Source of the DNA: Pipra filicauda
Taxonomy: Eukaryota > Chordata > Aves > Passeriformes > Pipridae
Assembly: GCF_003945595.2 (NCBI RefSeq)
Contig: NW_024104283.1
Span: 2,919,036-2,983,035 of the forward strand
Length of the DNA: 64,000 bases
Reading direction: 5' to 3'
Position numbers and translations under genes: made by a program. Positions 1 through 14,300 of this stretch are shown here, in pieces. Below the pieces are notes generated by a model that saw nothing but the letters and a program-made list of their open reading frames with translations, was not told where the DNA came from and made no database searches. Position 1 is the stretch's first letter, and each line of letters starts with the position of its first letter.

Positions 1-637
<637 letters not shown>

Positions 638-960
638 TCAGCGGCCGCCGGGAACTTGCTGACTCTTCACATTGCGGTCAGAGGCGGGAGCGGTGAGCGC
701 GGCCGTACGCGGCGCCTCTGGCTGGCAGGAAGGGACGGAGGGATGTAGGGCGGAAAGGACGGAGGACACGGACCCCATGCTGTGGGGCGCTGAATAGTGC
801 GGCAACTTGTTTATCTCGCCAGCTGCCACTCACGGCTTGGCCCCGCCCCCCTGCAGGCTGTTGCCCTCTGATTGGTCGGACCGCCCCGCCGTGCCGCGGG
901 TGGGGCGGGGCCGATCCCGGCCCCGGGGGCTGTGGAGTGGCGGGTCCATGTTGGAAACGG

Positions 961-1318
961 AATTCTCAGGGGCGTAGTAGAGCCAGGTGCTGCTAAATAA
1001 ACCGACCGTTCATAGGAATATGGGGGGGGATACAGCGTTTGCGCTCAGATACAGCCCAGGCGTGTTGCTGTGTCTTTATGATCCGATGCCACAGCAAGGC
1101 TATGCCCCTTCAGCCCCAAGCAGATTTTTAGACAAAACACGGCGTTGCTGTGAGGTTCAGATTTCATGCGAAGTATTTTGAGATCGCAGAAACATTCAAG
1201 CCTCTTAACATTATGTCTCGGCCTTTCAGGGGTATTTCTGTGAAAAGCATCACTGTGCAGGCATATTTGCATTATGGAAGTGCCACGCAGAGCTACAAAT
1301 ACGAAGAACCACAAAAAC
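961..1318. other. Intergenic, no feature seen
   Basis: Sequence between the CDK19 CpG island and the first CR1 fragment. No exon, RNA gene or repeat recognised; the short open frames have no protein-like character. Confidence 0.5.
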
Positions 1319-1668
1319 CCCACAGAATCAATTAGGTTGGAAAAGACCTCTGAGACTATCGAGTCCAACCTGTGACTGAACATCACCACGTGAACTAGAT
1401 GATGGCACTAAGTGCCACATACAGTCATTCCTTAAACACGTCCAGGGATGGTGACTCCACTATCTCCCTGGGCAGCCTATTCCAATGTCTAATCACGCTT
1501 TCTGTGAACAAATTCTTCCTAATGTCCAACATAAACCTGCCCTGGCACAGCTTAAGACTGTGCAGTCTTGTCCTATCACTAGTTACCTGGGAGAAGTAGT
1601 CGACCCTCTGCTAGGTACAACCTCCTTCCAGATAGTTGTTGAGAATGATAAGGTCACCCCTGAGGTGA
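1319..1668 (-). mobile_element. CR1 LINE 3'-end fragment
   Basis: The plus strand carries the reverse complement of the CR1 3' region: a GGTTGGAAAAGACCTCTGAG block next to TCGAGTCCAACC, then CCTGGGCAGCCTATTCCAATG and TTCTTCCTAATGTCCAAC. The element is therefore inserted on the minus strand. It is diverged and 5'-truncated, as is usual for CR1. Confidence 0.88.
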
Positions 1669-4600
1669 CCTTACACAACCTGAAGGTTACATCCTGGCCT
1701 AGAAGCAAGTGACACTCCCCACCTTGTGAATTCAACATTAGAGTACAACAGTCAGCAGCAAGCGAATGAAGCAGAATTAAATTAGAGGAGGGGAAAGTAC
1801 AAATGGAAGCTGTCCATATACAGGAACGGTCTTGGTTCATCACCTGCCCAGCCAGCGTTAGTTACCTCAATAGAAAGTTTTTCCACATGCCAGATGGGAG
1901 GGGTGGAGGAGCTGAGCTGATGAGAAGCTGTCATTGCTGACAAAGCCCAGGGAGATGTCAACTGCACCATCACGCTATATATGATTACTGGTGCATAGCT
2001 AAGTCATGAAGTCGTAACTAGAAGTTTGCTTCTCAGGGAAAGGCAAGAGTGTAACCATTTTGAGGTGATTATTTCTTCCAGAAGGCAATAGATGATTCAG
2101 AATTTCCCTAGTGCCAGGTAACTAGCAACCCAAATTCTCAGAAAATTTCATCACTCCTTTACCAAAATAGTATTTTGCAGAGAACTGCAAGTGCTTTTCT
2201 CAGCAGTTGCAGATGTGGATATTTCTGAACAAGGCCCGATCATGAAATGGCAATTTTCCTAAACAGGAGGACGAACAGCACTGATCTTTCAGTGTCAACC
2301 TTAAAGACATTTGCTAAAATCAGAACTCACCATTTAAAATTTTGCAAAGTATTCACAACTTTGGTCACCTAGAATTCAAAGCCAACACTTAGAAGAAAGC
2401 GACACAGACTGAAAAAAGCAAGCTTATAGGTTACTCTACCCAGATATATTCAGCCAGTTTTGACATCAACAGGAATAAGGACTGCCTTGCTGTTGGTAAT
2501 AATAAACTCTTCAAGTAGTTTGCATTGCCCTCTTTGACCAAAACAGTAGCCATTATTGCCCATTTTCACCACTAAGGCTTTTGTTTTTACTCTTTCAATT
2601 CCACCATGTACTGACAAGACTGTCTTTATTATAACTCCTTGTAAGTCCATAGCACTAGTGAGAGAGGGCTAACAGCACCCCCCATTTTAGAAGCCCAGCT
2701 AGGCTGGCATTTGTAAGCCAAGGTAGCTTAATTTCCCCTATACCCTATACTGTACCCTAGTGTTGCAAGCAACCATTTTATCCCTTCTTCCATAAAGTGA
2801 CTGTGCTTTGCCAGTAAATGTTTTGGCCCTTGCTGCTGCTCCAAAGGAGAAGCAGCAGCAGCAAGCAGCCATTTATGGAGCAATGAGAGTAAATCATCTG
2901 AGAGAAAGAAACAGAACAGTACTGTGACATTTCCATTGCTCTTCTAAGTTAGTAGAATGTTGTGATACTGCTAATATGTATTTAATAGCATTCCCTTTCT
3001 AAAAAAGGTGTTTAATTAATTTTATTGCTTCTGGTCAGAAGATAAATGACTGTAGCATTTTTAATATGCAATACCCTCTCATTTGTTTAATTGTGCTGAT
3101 ACAGAAAGTCTAAGTAGCACCAGCAAAGAAAACAGAAGATTACAGGCTTGCAGAGTGCAAGCATGATTTTTTTCAGCCTGCCAGCCTAACTGAAGATGCC
3201 TGGTTGTCACTCATTAGAATCACCATTTCCTCCAAATCTCAAGTCACTGTGGTTAAGTAGTGCCTGGATTGTTGGAGGCGAAAGGTGTTTTAAACAAGAC
3301 TGAAAGTTGAGGAATTGAATATTCTCACCAGTTCTCTAAAGAGATCTCCAAGACAAGTAAGACATGAACTTCTAATGTAAAAAGGAAGAATTTGGACTGT
3401 AATACTTCAATGTCAAGAAAGTGATACATACAGACCATTTTTCTTCTTTGTAGATTGCCTTGCACTTAAAATACATTCCTGTTTTCTTTTCAACTTGCTT
3501 CATGAGCAATCTCTTACAGTTCTCTCTTCATGTATTAGTGAGACCAAAAAATAGGTGTTGGGGGTTTTTTTTTAACTCTTCTAGGCCACATCTGGAAGTA
3601 GTTGCACCTTTTCTTAACTCATTCTCTTTGTAAGCTTTTACTTTTTAATCTAGTGGGAATTTTTTGATTCTTAGGGATCAAGGCAGCATTTTTCCAGTAG
3701 ATCTTGAGTGGAATATGAATAAACATACACACTCAGTGTTCACTTATGTCAGTCACATTTAAAACCAACGTTGATTCATTTAAGAGTGAAAGGATGCATG
3801 TCAGGAGTCTGAAGGATACAAGCAGAGAAAATTTAGAATGAATAGAGGTCTCACATGAACTATACTTTCATCTCTACAGAAGCAGAGAAAAACAGTTCTA
3901 TTCCAAAAAATATAGAAATATACTTGGGATTTTTAAACATATTAGTGTGAGAGTGAGAAGAGCCCAGTGAAAGTGGGACAATATGCCAGAGGATTTCTAA
4001 TAGAAATAGATTAGAAAGTCTTCAACTGGCTGTAAGTTCATATGTTATCATTCCCAGTAAAACTCTGAATTTTGAAATCTTTTATGTCAATTAACTTCTA
4101 AACTCCTGTAGTAAAAGTATTAACCTTATTATATAGTTTTAAAAACACAGTACATAACTGGGGGGTTCTCTCAAGATTTTACAGTAAATCTAAGGAGCAT
4201 GCTCAGAATGGAGGGAATGCTGAATGCTGCACTCATGGTATAATTATTTCACTGACTCTGTTTTGTTGGGGATTTTTTTAATTCATTTTTATCGTGCCAT
4301 AATCCAAATAGTACTAAACCAGAAACCTTGTGCTGTTTTTCTTGAGTGTAATCCAAGAACCTGGTCACAGAAAAGTCTGTACTACTTTACACTGTATTTT
4401 TTTCCTGAGAAAAAGAAAACCCTCACAAAAGCTATTCTCTGTCTTCTCTTTACAGACTGGCAAGAGTGAACAGTTACCTGACGAAAACAAGGTAACTCAG
4501 CATTCAACAATTAAAAAACAGTGGGAGACAGCAAAGTAAAAGTGAAATAATTCTGTGTTGCTCAGTGTGCCAGTTCATCATTATGCCACTATACCTCATA

Positions 4601-7600
4601 CTTATTGCTGATCAACTAGTGTAATCACATGTATATCTTTCTTAGGATATCCACTTACTCCCTGTGAATTGTAATGCAAGATGCACGAGTTTATTTCATT
4701 TGAGGAGCAGCATGCAATATTGTGGATCGGCTTCAGTTTGACAGAAAAAAACCCAAACAAACCAGAGGATACGATTAACTAATGCCTTTGTGTTCACATT
4801 TGAGAATCAGCATGAAAGCTGGTTTAGACGGCAAGCCAATACCTCCAAAGCAGAGATTTAGAGAAAGCCTTGAATTCCAAAAATGTTGAAGTTGCCCATA
4901 ATTATGGAGAAAGCATAAACTCTTATTCTGAATATAGCAGTCTAAAATTTCATCTTTTGGAGCTGCACAGTCAGTGTAACTGAGTTGTCTTGTCTTTGTT
5001 GGTATACATGATTTCAATATTCCTGCATTGTCAGCATCCTCATTCTAACACCACCATATTCCATCTGTGGTATCTCCTTGCCTGTCGTTAAAAGTTTTCA
5101 GAGGTTAAATAATACTAAACTTTACTGTAGAATCCACTGGAAAGGACAGTAGCATGTCATAAAAAAAGGAAATAAGTTGCTTTAATTATCTTTGAAGGAT
5201 ATAAAAGAGAATACAGCAAAACTGCTCTGTCTGATAGCTTTCTGCAGTTAGATTCAGTCCCACAGAAGAAGTAGAACTCTGCTAAACAGATAACCTGAAC
5301 TGCATCAAGTTTTACTCTTATGTTTTCAATTTTTTCCTTGGATATAATATGTTTTATACCACTGTACTGGCTGAATCCTAAATACAAGCTACAGCTACAG
5401 AACAGCATTCTATGACAGTCTATAGAAGATATGTAATTTATACATACAGAGCTATTATTCTTTAGTGTTGCTCCTAGCCAAACAGATTGTGGTTACAAGT
5501 GTTTTCAACATTAAATGTTCAAAAGGATGGTAATGAATCTTCTTTGGGTAGGAGACATAGGACAAGAAATAAACATCAGTTGTACCAAGTGAGACGTATA
5601 TATAGGAAAATCTTTGAGTGATAAAGACAATTATGTAATTAATTGTCTGAAGATACTATGCAATCGTTAGATTAAAATTAAAATCATGAGATATTTTTAA
5701 GAAAATATTAGATCAACCTCTGTCAGAAATTTTGTAGATAAGGTAGCATTAATATAATGAGAAATTAGATTTCTTGTTTTTCTTTCCGTCCTTATTTTCC
5801 CATGTCTCTTCTATTCTGTGTGATATAAGAAGGACCCTCAGTTCATGGACTGACCAGTTAAAAGAAAAAATACAAAAGATGAAAATAAACCATGAGTTCT
5901 CACGACAGAAGGATTATTCCACAAGGATTCATACCTGACACAGAACTGTTCACAGTTCATAAGGGAACCGGGAAAAGGCATGAATGACAACGTGACAACA
6001 TTTGAGGAACGTATCTAATAATTCAGATCTAAAGCTGATTGAAAAATACTGCAAGAGGTTTCCACAACACTGTGTGAGTAGTTGAAAAGCAGTGTTCTAA
6101 AATGCAGCGTAATGCACATGGGGGTTAAAACATACAGACATGATGATGAACTCTGAAAGCTAGTATCAGCCAGGAAAAGCCTTAAAGTCACTGTGAGTAG
6201 TTCTCTGAACAAAGGTTCAGTGCTCAGAAGTTATTAATAGCACAAGAAAGGTAAACTTTTTTAAGAAAAAGATAACAAAACATAATGTAAAGCACATTTA
6301 TATTACTCTGTATATAACTGTGGTGCACTACGTGTGTTGCTTTCCGTTCTAGTTACCCCATCTCAAAGCCCATATAGAAGGACTACAGTAATGTTCAGGA
6401 TTGGATGACCAAAACTCAGAAAATTGAAATGGCAAAATGAGGGGATACAAATACATTAGCAGCTTTTAAATACAAAATACTACCAATGTCTTAGCAAGCC
6501 TGCAGGACTCAGATTACTGGAAGATGGGAAGGCATACAGAAGGGATTATTGCTACCTCCTTCCCCTTTTTGGATATTTTTTTATCATATGCTACATGGGC
6601 CTGTGGTCTCATCTACTACAGCCATTACTATGATCCTATGAGAACAGGCTAAATACATTTGTTAGCTGGGAAGAAAAATGATTGGGGGGGTGATAAACAG
6701 TACAAAATAAATTTGAGAAAAAAGGCATATTTAATTAATACTATGTCATTTGCAGCTATTGTATACTAGTCCAGAGGAAACTTCCAGCTCAGGAATTCAC
6801 TAGAACATAGTTTGTTAGAATCTGAGGAGCTGTGCTAACAAAAGAAATAAATGATCAAAGAGCTGAATCTCTCCTGCCTGTGAATGATTTTGTAAAACTG
6901 TTGTGGAATTAGATTTAGAAAAACCTAAGAACTCCTATGCTGAGAGTTACTGAAGTTCTGGTTTTCTTATTTCCACCCTAATTTTATTATTTTCTAACGC
7001 CATCTGTGCCTCAGTGGCAAAATCCTAAATTATCTAGATTCCAGAACTGTATTTACCGTCAAATAGGAAATGACAGCATTGGCTGCTGGCTCACTATGCT
7101 GAAGAAGTTGAGCAACTCTGAATTTTAAAAGAAATCTAGATGGTCTAATGAGATCAGGAACCAGGAGTTCCATTGTCCTGCATGGTTCTGTTTTTTAGGG
7201 CACCAGGTTTTCTACCTGCAATGCAAGGCAGAATACTTCCCCATCCTTAGGAAAACTTTTGGATTAAAGTACTACTAAAACTATCACTTAGCTTTACTAG
7301 CTATGTCCATCAAACAGTAAAAAATTTGCTCTCAGCCAAATTTCAGTCAGCCTAAAAAAACAACTCACCAAAATCATTTTGTACTTCGCGCTACAATATT
7401 GCCAGTACAACTCAGAAGAAAAGAGATTATCCTGAGTCAAATTCCTATTGATATTTCCATATATAGAAAAGACTTGGGCACTGAGTTTTAAAGAAAAAAT
7501 ACTTTTTAAAGCCTTGCCAACAGACGTCAAAAATTTTATTGTCAAATCCCTACAGTGCTTCTGGATGGGTAAAGTATCAAGGAGAAGGTGACTGAGACTT

Positions 7601-7895
7601 TAGCTTCACAGAAGATGCAGAAACAAGAGTAGATGCAAGGGAAGTATGGGGATGATGTTTCCACAGACAATCACTAGCTGCTCTTACTACAGAATGTGAA
7701 TGCCCTTGCTGCTGATTAACTTCATATCGCTAACTTCTGTCTTATCCTCACTCCAATTTTACACATAGACACTGAGTGTCTATAGGGGCAATCAAAATTG
7801 TTAAATCAATGCACCTAAGATGAAGTGTGTTCAATTGCCACGTTAATGTTTCTTTGAAGGATAAAGTGTCCTTGATTCCCGGTAGCCTCTGATAG
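1669..7895. other. Long intergenic stretch, no gene recognised
   Basis: About 6.2 kb of AT-rich DNA with many stops in all frames. Only short A or T runs were noticed. None of the open frames resembles a known protein. Old, diverged repeats may be present but are not recognisable by eye. Confidence 0.5.
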
Positions 7896-8347
7896 TGTGT
7901 TGTGTCTGGTTGGAATGGGGTTAATTTTCCTCACAGCAGCCTGTATTGTGGTGTGGTTTAGTTTTGTGACCAAAGCAATGTTGATAACACACTCATGTTT
8001 AGCTATTGCTGAGCAGTGCTCGCACAGCATCAAGGCCTTTTCTGTTTCTCACTCTGCCCCCGCAGCACGTAGGCTGACATGAGCTGACCAAAGAGATCTT
8101 GCACGCTATGTAACATCATTCCCAGTTATGAAACTGGGGGGCGGGGGGAGTTTTTGCAAAGTTGCCATTCCTTGCAGACTGGCTGGGCTTCAATCTGTGG
8201 TGGGAGGTGTGACTTATGAAACTGTCTTTATCTTGACCCATGCCACCTTCTTGCTTTTGCCCTTTTGGTTTTCTCTCCCACCCCACCTCAGGGTAAGTGA
8301 GCAACTTGGTAGGTGTTTAGTGGCTGGCCAGCATCAACCACCGTCCA
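7896..8347 (+). mobile_element. Decayed solo LTR of an avian endogenous retrovirus (ERVL-like)
   Basis: The segment resembles a common bird LTR from end to end. It begins TGTTGTGTCTGGTTGGAATG, continues with GGGTTAATTTTCCTCACAGC and GCTATTGCTGAGCAGTGC, has AACTGTCTTTATCTTGACCC before the 3' end, and closes with GTGAGC...GGCCAGCATCAACCACCG. No internal retroviral genes flank it, so it is a solo LTR. Ends are approximate and no clear target-site duplication was found. The family assignment rests on memory of avian LTRs. Confidence 0.75.
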
Positions 8348-11300
8348 TAGGAAAGCTGAATGAGAAGGAAGTGGGATGCATCTTACTAGACTAATTGCTT
8401 TGCCATGGCTCCCTTCTTCTATGCTGAATGTGGAAACTACCAAATCCCTATGGTTAGGGATTAGGTAGAAGAAGTCACAGTTTATTTTGGTTTTCCCATC
8501 TGCTGGTGTCAGCAAGAAGTCAGTATGGATCTCAAAAGGATTAACAAACTGATAACAGCTCCTGTTGTGTGAACCAGCTGAACAAAATATGCTGCTTCTT
8601 CCAACCTCTAATGCAGGCATAGGTAACCTATAGCTCTTAAATGACATGAAGCTCATATGTGGCTTCTGCAAGAGCTATACCATATGCCGGAGAGCAGGCA
8701 GTGCAAGTATGGAAGTTCTGCACCTTGTGCGTGTCCAGCTCTCAGAAAGAGCAAACAAACTGAGGTCACTGAACCCAAAATTCCCCTACCACCTTGGACC
8801 CACTCTACTCTCCAGCAGAATCCTTAACAACGGCCTATAATGCCAATTTAGAGTTTGCTCTCTCTTTAGCGTGATGAGATGTCACATGAACTTGAGCTTT
8901 CATTTCTCATCTTCCTTAATCTCAAACAGTTCTGTTTGATTCTGCACAGCTACAGTCTGATATCATGACAGCCAAACCAAAATCTTCCTCTGAATGAAGT
9001 TTTCGTACCCTTGGGTAAACTTTTGGTAAAACAGGCTCCTCCACCTCTCCTGTGATTTCTGAGGAACTGTATAAATTTGAATTTTATGCGTGCATGAGCT
9101 TTTCAGGACTGTCTGGAAGCAAAAAACACAGAAAGGTTGTGTTGTTTTTTTGTTTGTTTGCTTGTCATCTCAGAATAAGGAGACCTAAATTTTAGGAAGT
9201 GAATTTAATATGCTCTTTAAATGGATCTTCAGGAGTAAGTTAATAGAGACATGTTTATCCCAAAATCTGTTCCAAACTACATTTTTAGCATTGGAAGAAA
9301 TACATCATATGTGTTTCAGTTCTTGTGTCTATGAAGTAGGAACAGTCATATTTAGACATCATTAATCGGACTGCCTCAAATCTAATTGGTAACTGTGGGC
9401 ACTATGAGTATTAATTATTACTTTATTATTATTTTTACTTCATTATTACAAAATGATAGTTGCCAGTGCAAACAAAACTTTTTTCATGTAACCTATCGAG
9501 TCCATCACTTGCAATGGATTCTTTGGCATAAGACAAAAGCCAGGAGCTGTAACTTTAGCATGCTTGTTACAGAAGCAAGCATGCTTGAAATAATTGTGCT
9601 ATCAGTGGTAACAGAAACAATAGCAGTAGACTGGCATCAGATTACCAATTTGTTCTCAGTGGTGAATTCCTGAACACTGTGTGGTGAACTGGATGCTTAA
9701 GGAAAAGAAGACAAACTAAGATAATTTGTTGAAATGGTGACCATTGTGCTGGTTATGCTAAGAATCTATTCTAAATGCCAAGCTCACTTCAGTCTGCTTA
9801 ATTTTGATGAGTTGCTTTTGATTCTAATCATTCCCAGGTAGAGATCAAGTTGTTCTCTTAAGAAGTGTCTGAAATGAAGCCCTAACTTCTTTGGATCCCT
9901 GTCCCATTCTTCATTCTGTCCTGGTGTCCACACCTCAGGTTCCCTGCCCATCATTAATCTTCCCTTCCCCCAGTGTCCACAGCTCCCTCCTCCTGCCACC
10001 CAGCTACCAGCTGGATGAGAACCAAGGGGATGTGGCTGCTTTTCAGCTGGGCATGTGCTGGCTGCCAGCAAACTCAACATAATAAACAACCTTTGAGCTC
10101 AGGCAGCAGCCCTTCACTCACAGTAATAATTTCAAGGAAGTAGTCTTCCTTCACTGAGCTGTTATGTTTCTTAAAACTTGGAGGAATTTCATAGCCTGAA
10201 GTTTTCTATTTCTGAGCCAAACGTAACTGAAATGATAGACTGAAAAGTTATTAGATTGAGTCTGACAAGATGGGTAGGCAAACAGTATATCACCTAAGCC
10301 CTGTTTCCTGAGGCTTACAATCACAGAGAAATACCCTTTGACAATGTAATAGATACAGTTCCCAGTAGTTTATAAAGAAAGTTTAAGGATGGAAGGTCAG
10401 GGCAATACGCAAAATATTGGTCTGGGGTGTTTCCATACCATTTACAACATTCAAGGGAAATCTCCAAAGTCATTTAGTGGTATCAGAGCAGAAAAACTAC
10501 AGTGATTTTGATTTATTTAGATTCATACAGAAATTAGTAGAGACTGGGATCACATTTCAGGAGCTAGGACGTGTCTTTTTTAACTGTCTCTGCTTCAGCA
10601 GTTAGGCATCATTTCCCAAACAAATATAATTGTAGTTCCTTGTCAGAACCTAGGGAGGATTATTTGTAAATTAAAATTAAAAAAAAAAAAAAAAAAGAAA
10701 AAATTAATAGGTTCATTCTATACAACCCTACTGAATGCAATATTTTAACTGCCTTTAGGACTTCCTGCATATGAAAGATCTTCTACATAAACATCCACAA
10801 ATGAGAATCATATGCAATGTATGTATGACTGTATATTCTGCTTTTATTAAGCGCATTCTTTTTTCACGTTTCCAATATCCTAGATTGTATCTTCTCAAAA
10901 TTCAGATACCAAAAGAACTGGTTTTGGCATAGTGAAGGTAACATGATACCTGTTCTAAAGTCTGATAAAATTGCGTGCTTTATTTTGTGTGTAATTTCTT
11001 TTCCTTGATATCACTTGAGTATTGATACCACATGTCATCCTTATCCCTTCAAAAACACATAAAAAGTGAGGGGGGAAAAAAGGGAAAAAAAAAAAAAAGC
11101 TGAACACAAATTCACCCTGATATGACTTTGGTGGAAGGAAGACAAAGACATGCTGAACTCAGTGGCATTACTGATGAATTTATTTATGACTGTCAACAAT
11201 TCAAATTGCATTGAAAGTATGTCAGCTCCCTGAAATGGTAGGAAAGTCCACCTAGTGTCAAAAATATGTTTAAGAGGAATTTAAGGTCTGAAAGCAATCT

Positions 11301-14300
11301 GGTGGTCATACCAATTCTGGATAAACTGAAAATAGAGGAGCAAATTTGGGAAATTACTGATGAGGAAGCAATATGCAGTGACTGTAGCTCATATTGGTCA
11401 GGCACCAGGGCACGTAATATGTGTTCACGGAGAAAGGAGGTAATAGAGAAGGTCTGCACATCTATATGAGAAACAATATTGGAAATAAAGACAAAATATG
11501 GAAGAAAGCCCCAGAATATGGGAAATTTGATTTCCCAGCTCAAACTGATCATGTATCAAGAGCAAATTTAAGTGCTGTGCCCTGACCACTGCAGAGCTTT
11601 TAGGAGGCAAGTCATGTAAAATCCCCTTCAGGAGCTCTTTCCTGCATACAGAAGCTATATGGACTTATTTCACGCACTATTAACCAAACAAGTTCAATTT
11701 TTGTGTGTGGTTTCTCTTACATTGACTTAGAGCTATTTTTATCTGTTTGGTTTATGGCTATACATTTAGACAATAAGCACAAATAAAGTTTGCAAACAGT
11801 TGCTCCATCCAGAGCTGTTACTCCTCCCTAGCCCTTTATCACTGATTGTTTGCAAACATTTCGCCCACAGTTCTGCCAGCCTGATCCCAAATGGGCCCCT
11901 CCATGCCAGGGAAACTGGTGAACAACCTCCAGTGAAGTGTCCAAGGAGATGAGCCACGGAGCACCTACACAGCAGGTGTGGGTGCAGTAACCTGCTGCTG
12001 TATACTGACAAGCAATGAGACACTGTATCTTCATCAGTTCCAGCTATGTCAGGAAGGAAACATCAGTCTGCTGCCCTGCTGATGGCTAAACCAGTATAAA
12101 CAGATCTAACCATGCTAAACCCTTGACTGCACAGAACCATGTGTACTATACTTGCTATATTGATTTGAAAATCAATAATGCTAAGTGGGTAACCCCCCTG
12201 TGTAAACATATTTATAGCACTCTAAAGGATTTTTTCCCACCAATATGATATTCCTATAAATTTATCTCTAATACCATTTTATCTAATACCAATTTTATCA
12301 TAATCTACAGCATGAAGTAGTGTTGCATCCTGAGCCAATATATAAGCATTAAAGATGAGTACCTTATCTCTATTTATAATCTCACAAAGCTGTTTTAATT
12401 TAATCTTATCTAATTACACTGCAATGTAAAATAGTGCAATTTTTAAGTAGTTTTAGGAGGCCTTTATTAGCCAAATGATGCAAAAGGAATAACAAAAAAA
12501 CTACTGAGCAGGGCCAAATGAAGTTGTAGCATAGCTGGGAGGGTTGGGCTGCAGGTTATGTTATTCCCATGCCATGTGACATGGAATGAGCAACTCTGAG
12601 GTGTGCTGGTAGCCTCCACTGTAGCCAGGTCTCTTGAATGCCCTTTTGTCGTATTTGAAAGGATATAACTTCAAACCAAGTAAAACAGCAGAATAAATAG
12701 ATAACTTCTGATATTAAATTCCTTCAGTTACTGTATTTATTACAAAATACGCAATATATTTTTAAATTACACCCCTTATTTTAAAAATATTTTTCTTGAG
12801 AAACCCTGCCAGAAGTCATCATTACTATATGCAAATATATATTTAATGCATAAATACATAACACACAAAATTATTATACTTTTCTGATCATAAGATTGCA
12901 TTAACACGGCTAAGGCTGCTTACCTGCTTTGATGCTTCTATCTGTACATTGGCTTCGTGCATGTAACTTTCAGGTGCAGTTTAGCACTATGCCTTCTGCG
13001 TGTTCACATACCATCATAAAGGTGTGCTCCTCCCTTTCCTTTCACATGTCTCACTAAGTCCTCAGAACTTACTGCCCTGCTGAATGAAGTGAGTTGTAAA
13101 GGTGTGTGCAAGCAAAACAGACCTGGAGAACCAATACTTGCAGGCAAGTAATGAACCTTTGAGCACTTACCAGTGCCTGTGGCCCCATGGTGGGCAAGTC
13201 AGCCACCTGAATTCCTAACAGAGTTAAGAACTGAATGACAGTCTTCTCAAAGGCAGCAGTCAGAGAGACTTCAGAAGTGGTTCAATACTTGGTCAAAGCT
13301 CCACCTAGGCACTCCACGTGTCTTAGGAACGCAAATATTTTGCAGCACTCTGATCCTGGTAGGAGGTTCCTTCTTTGTAATCTTAAAGCTAATCCAAATC
13401 CAATTATTTTATACTGTGGGACAATTTCTGCATTAAAATAGCAAACTCAGATATTTTTCTTAGCCAGCGGATTTGAAGCTGAAGTCATTCTGAAATCTCC
13501 ACTGTAAGTTATATATATATTTATATACATAAAAGAAATGGCCTGCTAATATAAAAAATAGCAAGACTGGGATACGCAGGCAAGAAGATTCATTCCTTAA
13601 TTTAAGTTATATACAGCATTAAAAAAATTTTAGATGAGACTTAAGAAAGATGGTACATTAAGACATTAATCCATCTACTATTTCTAGCCAAGATTCAGTT
13701 TACTGGAATAAAAACATTTTGACAGACAAGTACCAAAAAGAGGTGTCAGGAGCTGATATCCTGATGATGATGGTATGTTGTATAAGGGCATCCCATATTA
13801 GGGGCAAATTCTGGGACTGCATGCTGACAGCCATAATAATTACTTAATCCTGCTGGAGTTAATGGGATTATGGCTACCCTTCCCTCTTCTTCCATTAGAA
13901 TAACCTTGTATAAGAGACAGTTTAATGGAAGATGTACACGTTTCCCAGCTCAGGAGTCAGAAACCCATGAGGACCCTGAAGACAGACTACCTCTGAAGCA
14001 AAAAAACTAGCACTTCCTATTAAAAGTCAAGACACAAAGCAAACTTGATGTACATCCTGTCTCAGAAAAGATTTGATAAAACATGGCTCCATACCTCTCA
14101 GCAGGTCACAACAACCGGACCCTTTGGTACTCTGGGTGGATAAGCTGCAGTAGGTCCCATTGTCCCTGCACTCTCTTGCATAGTAGAGGCCACCTTGCAC
14201 TGTCACTGTTGTTGATAGAAAATAAGGGAGTGGTATATCCCTATTTTTTCCAAAACATATGATCTCAGCTCCTGGCACAGAGCATTTCACTTGTTCCTCA

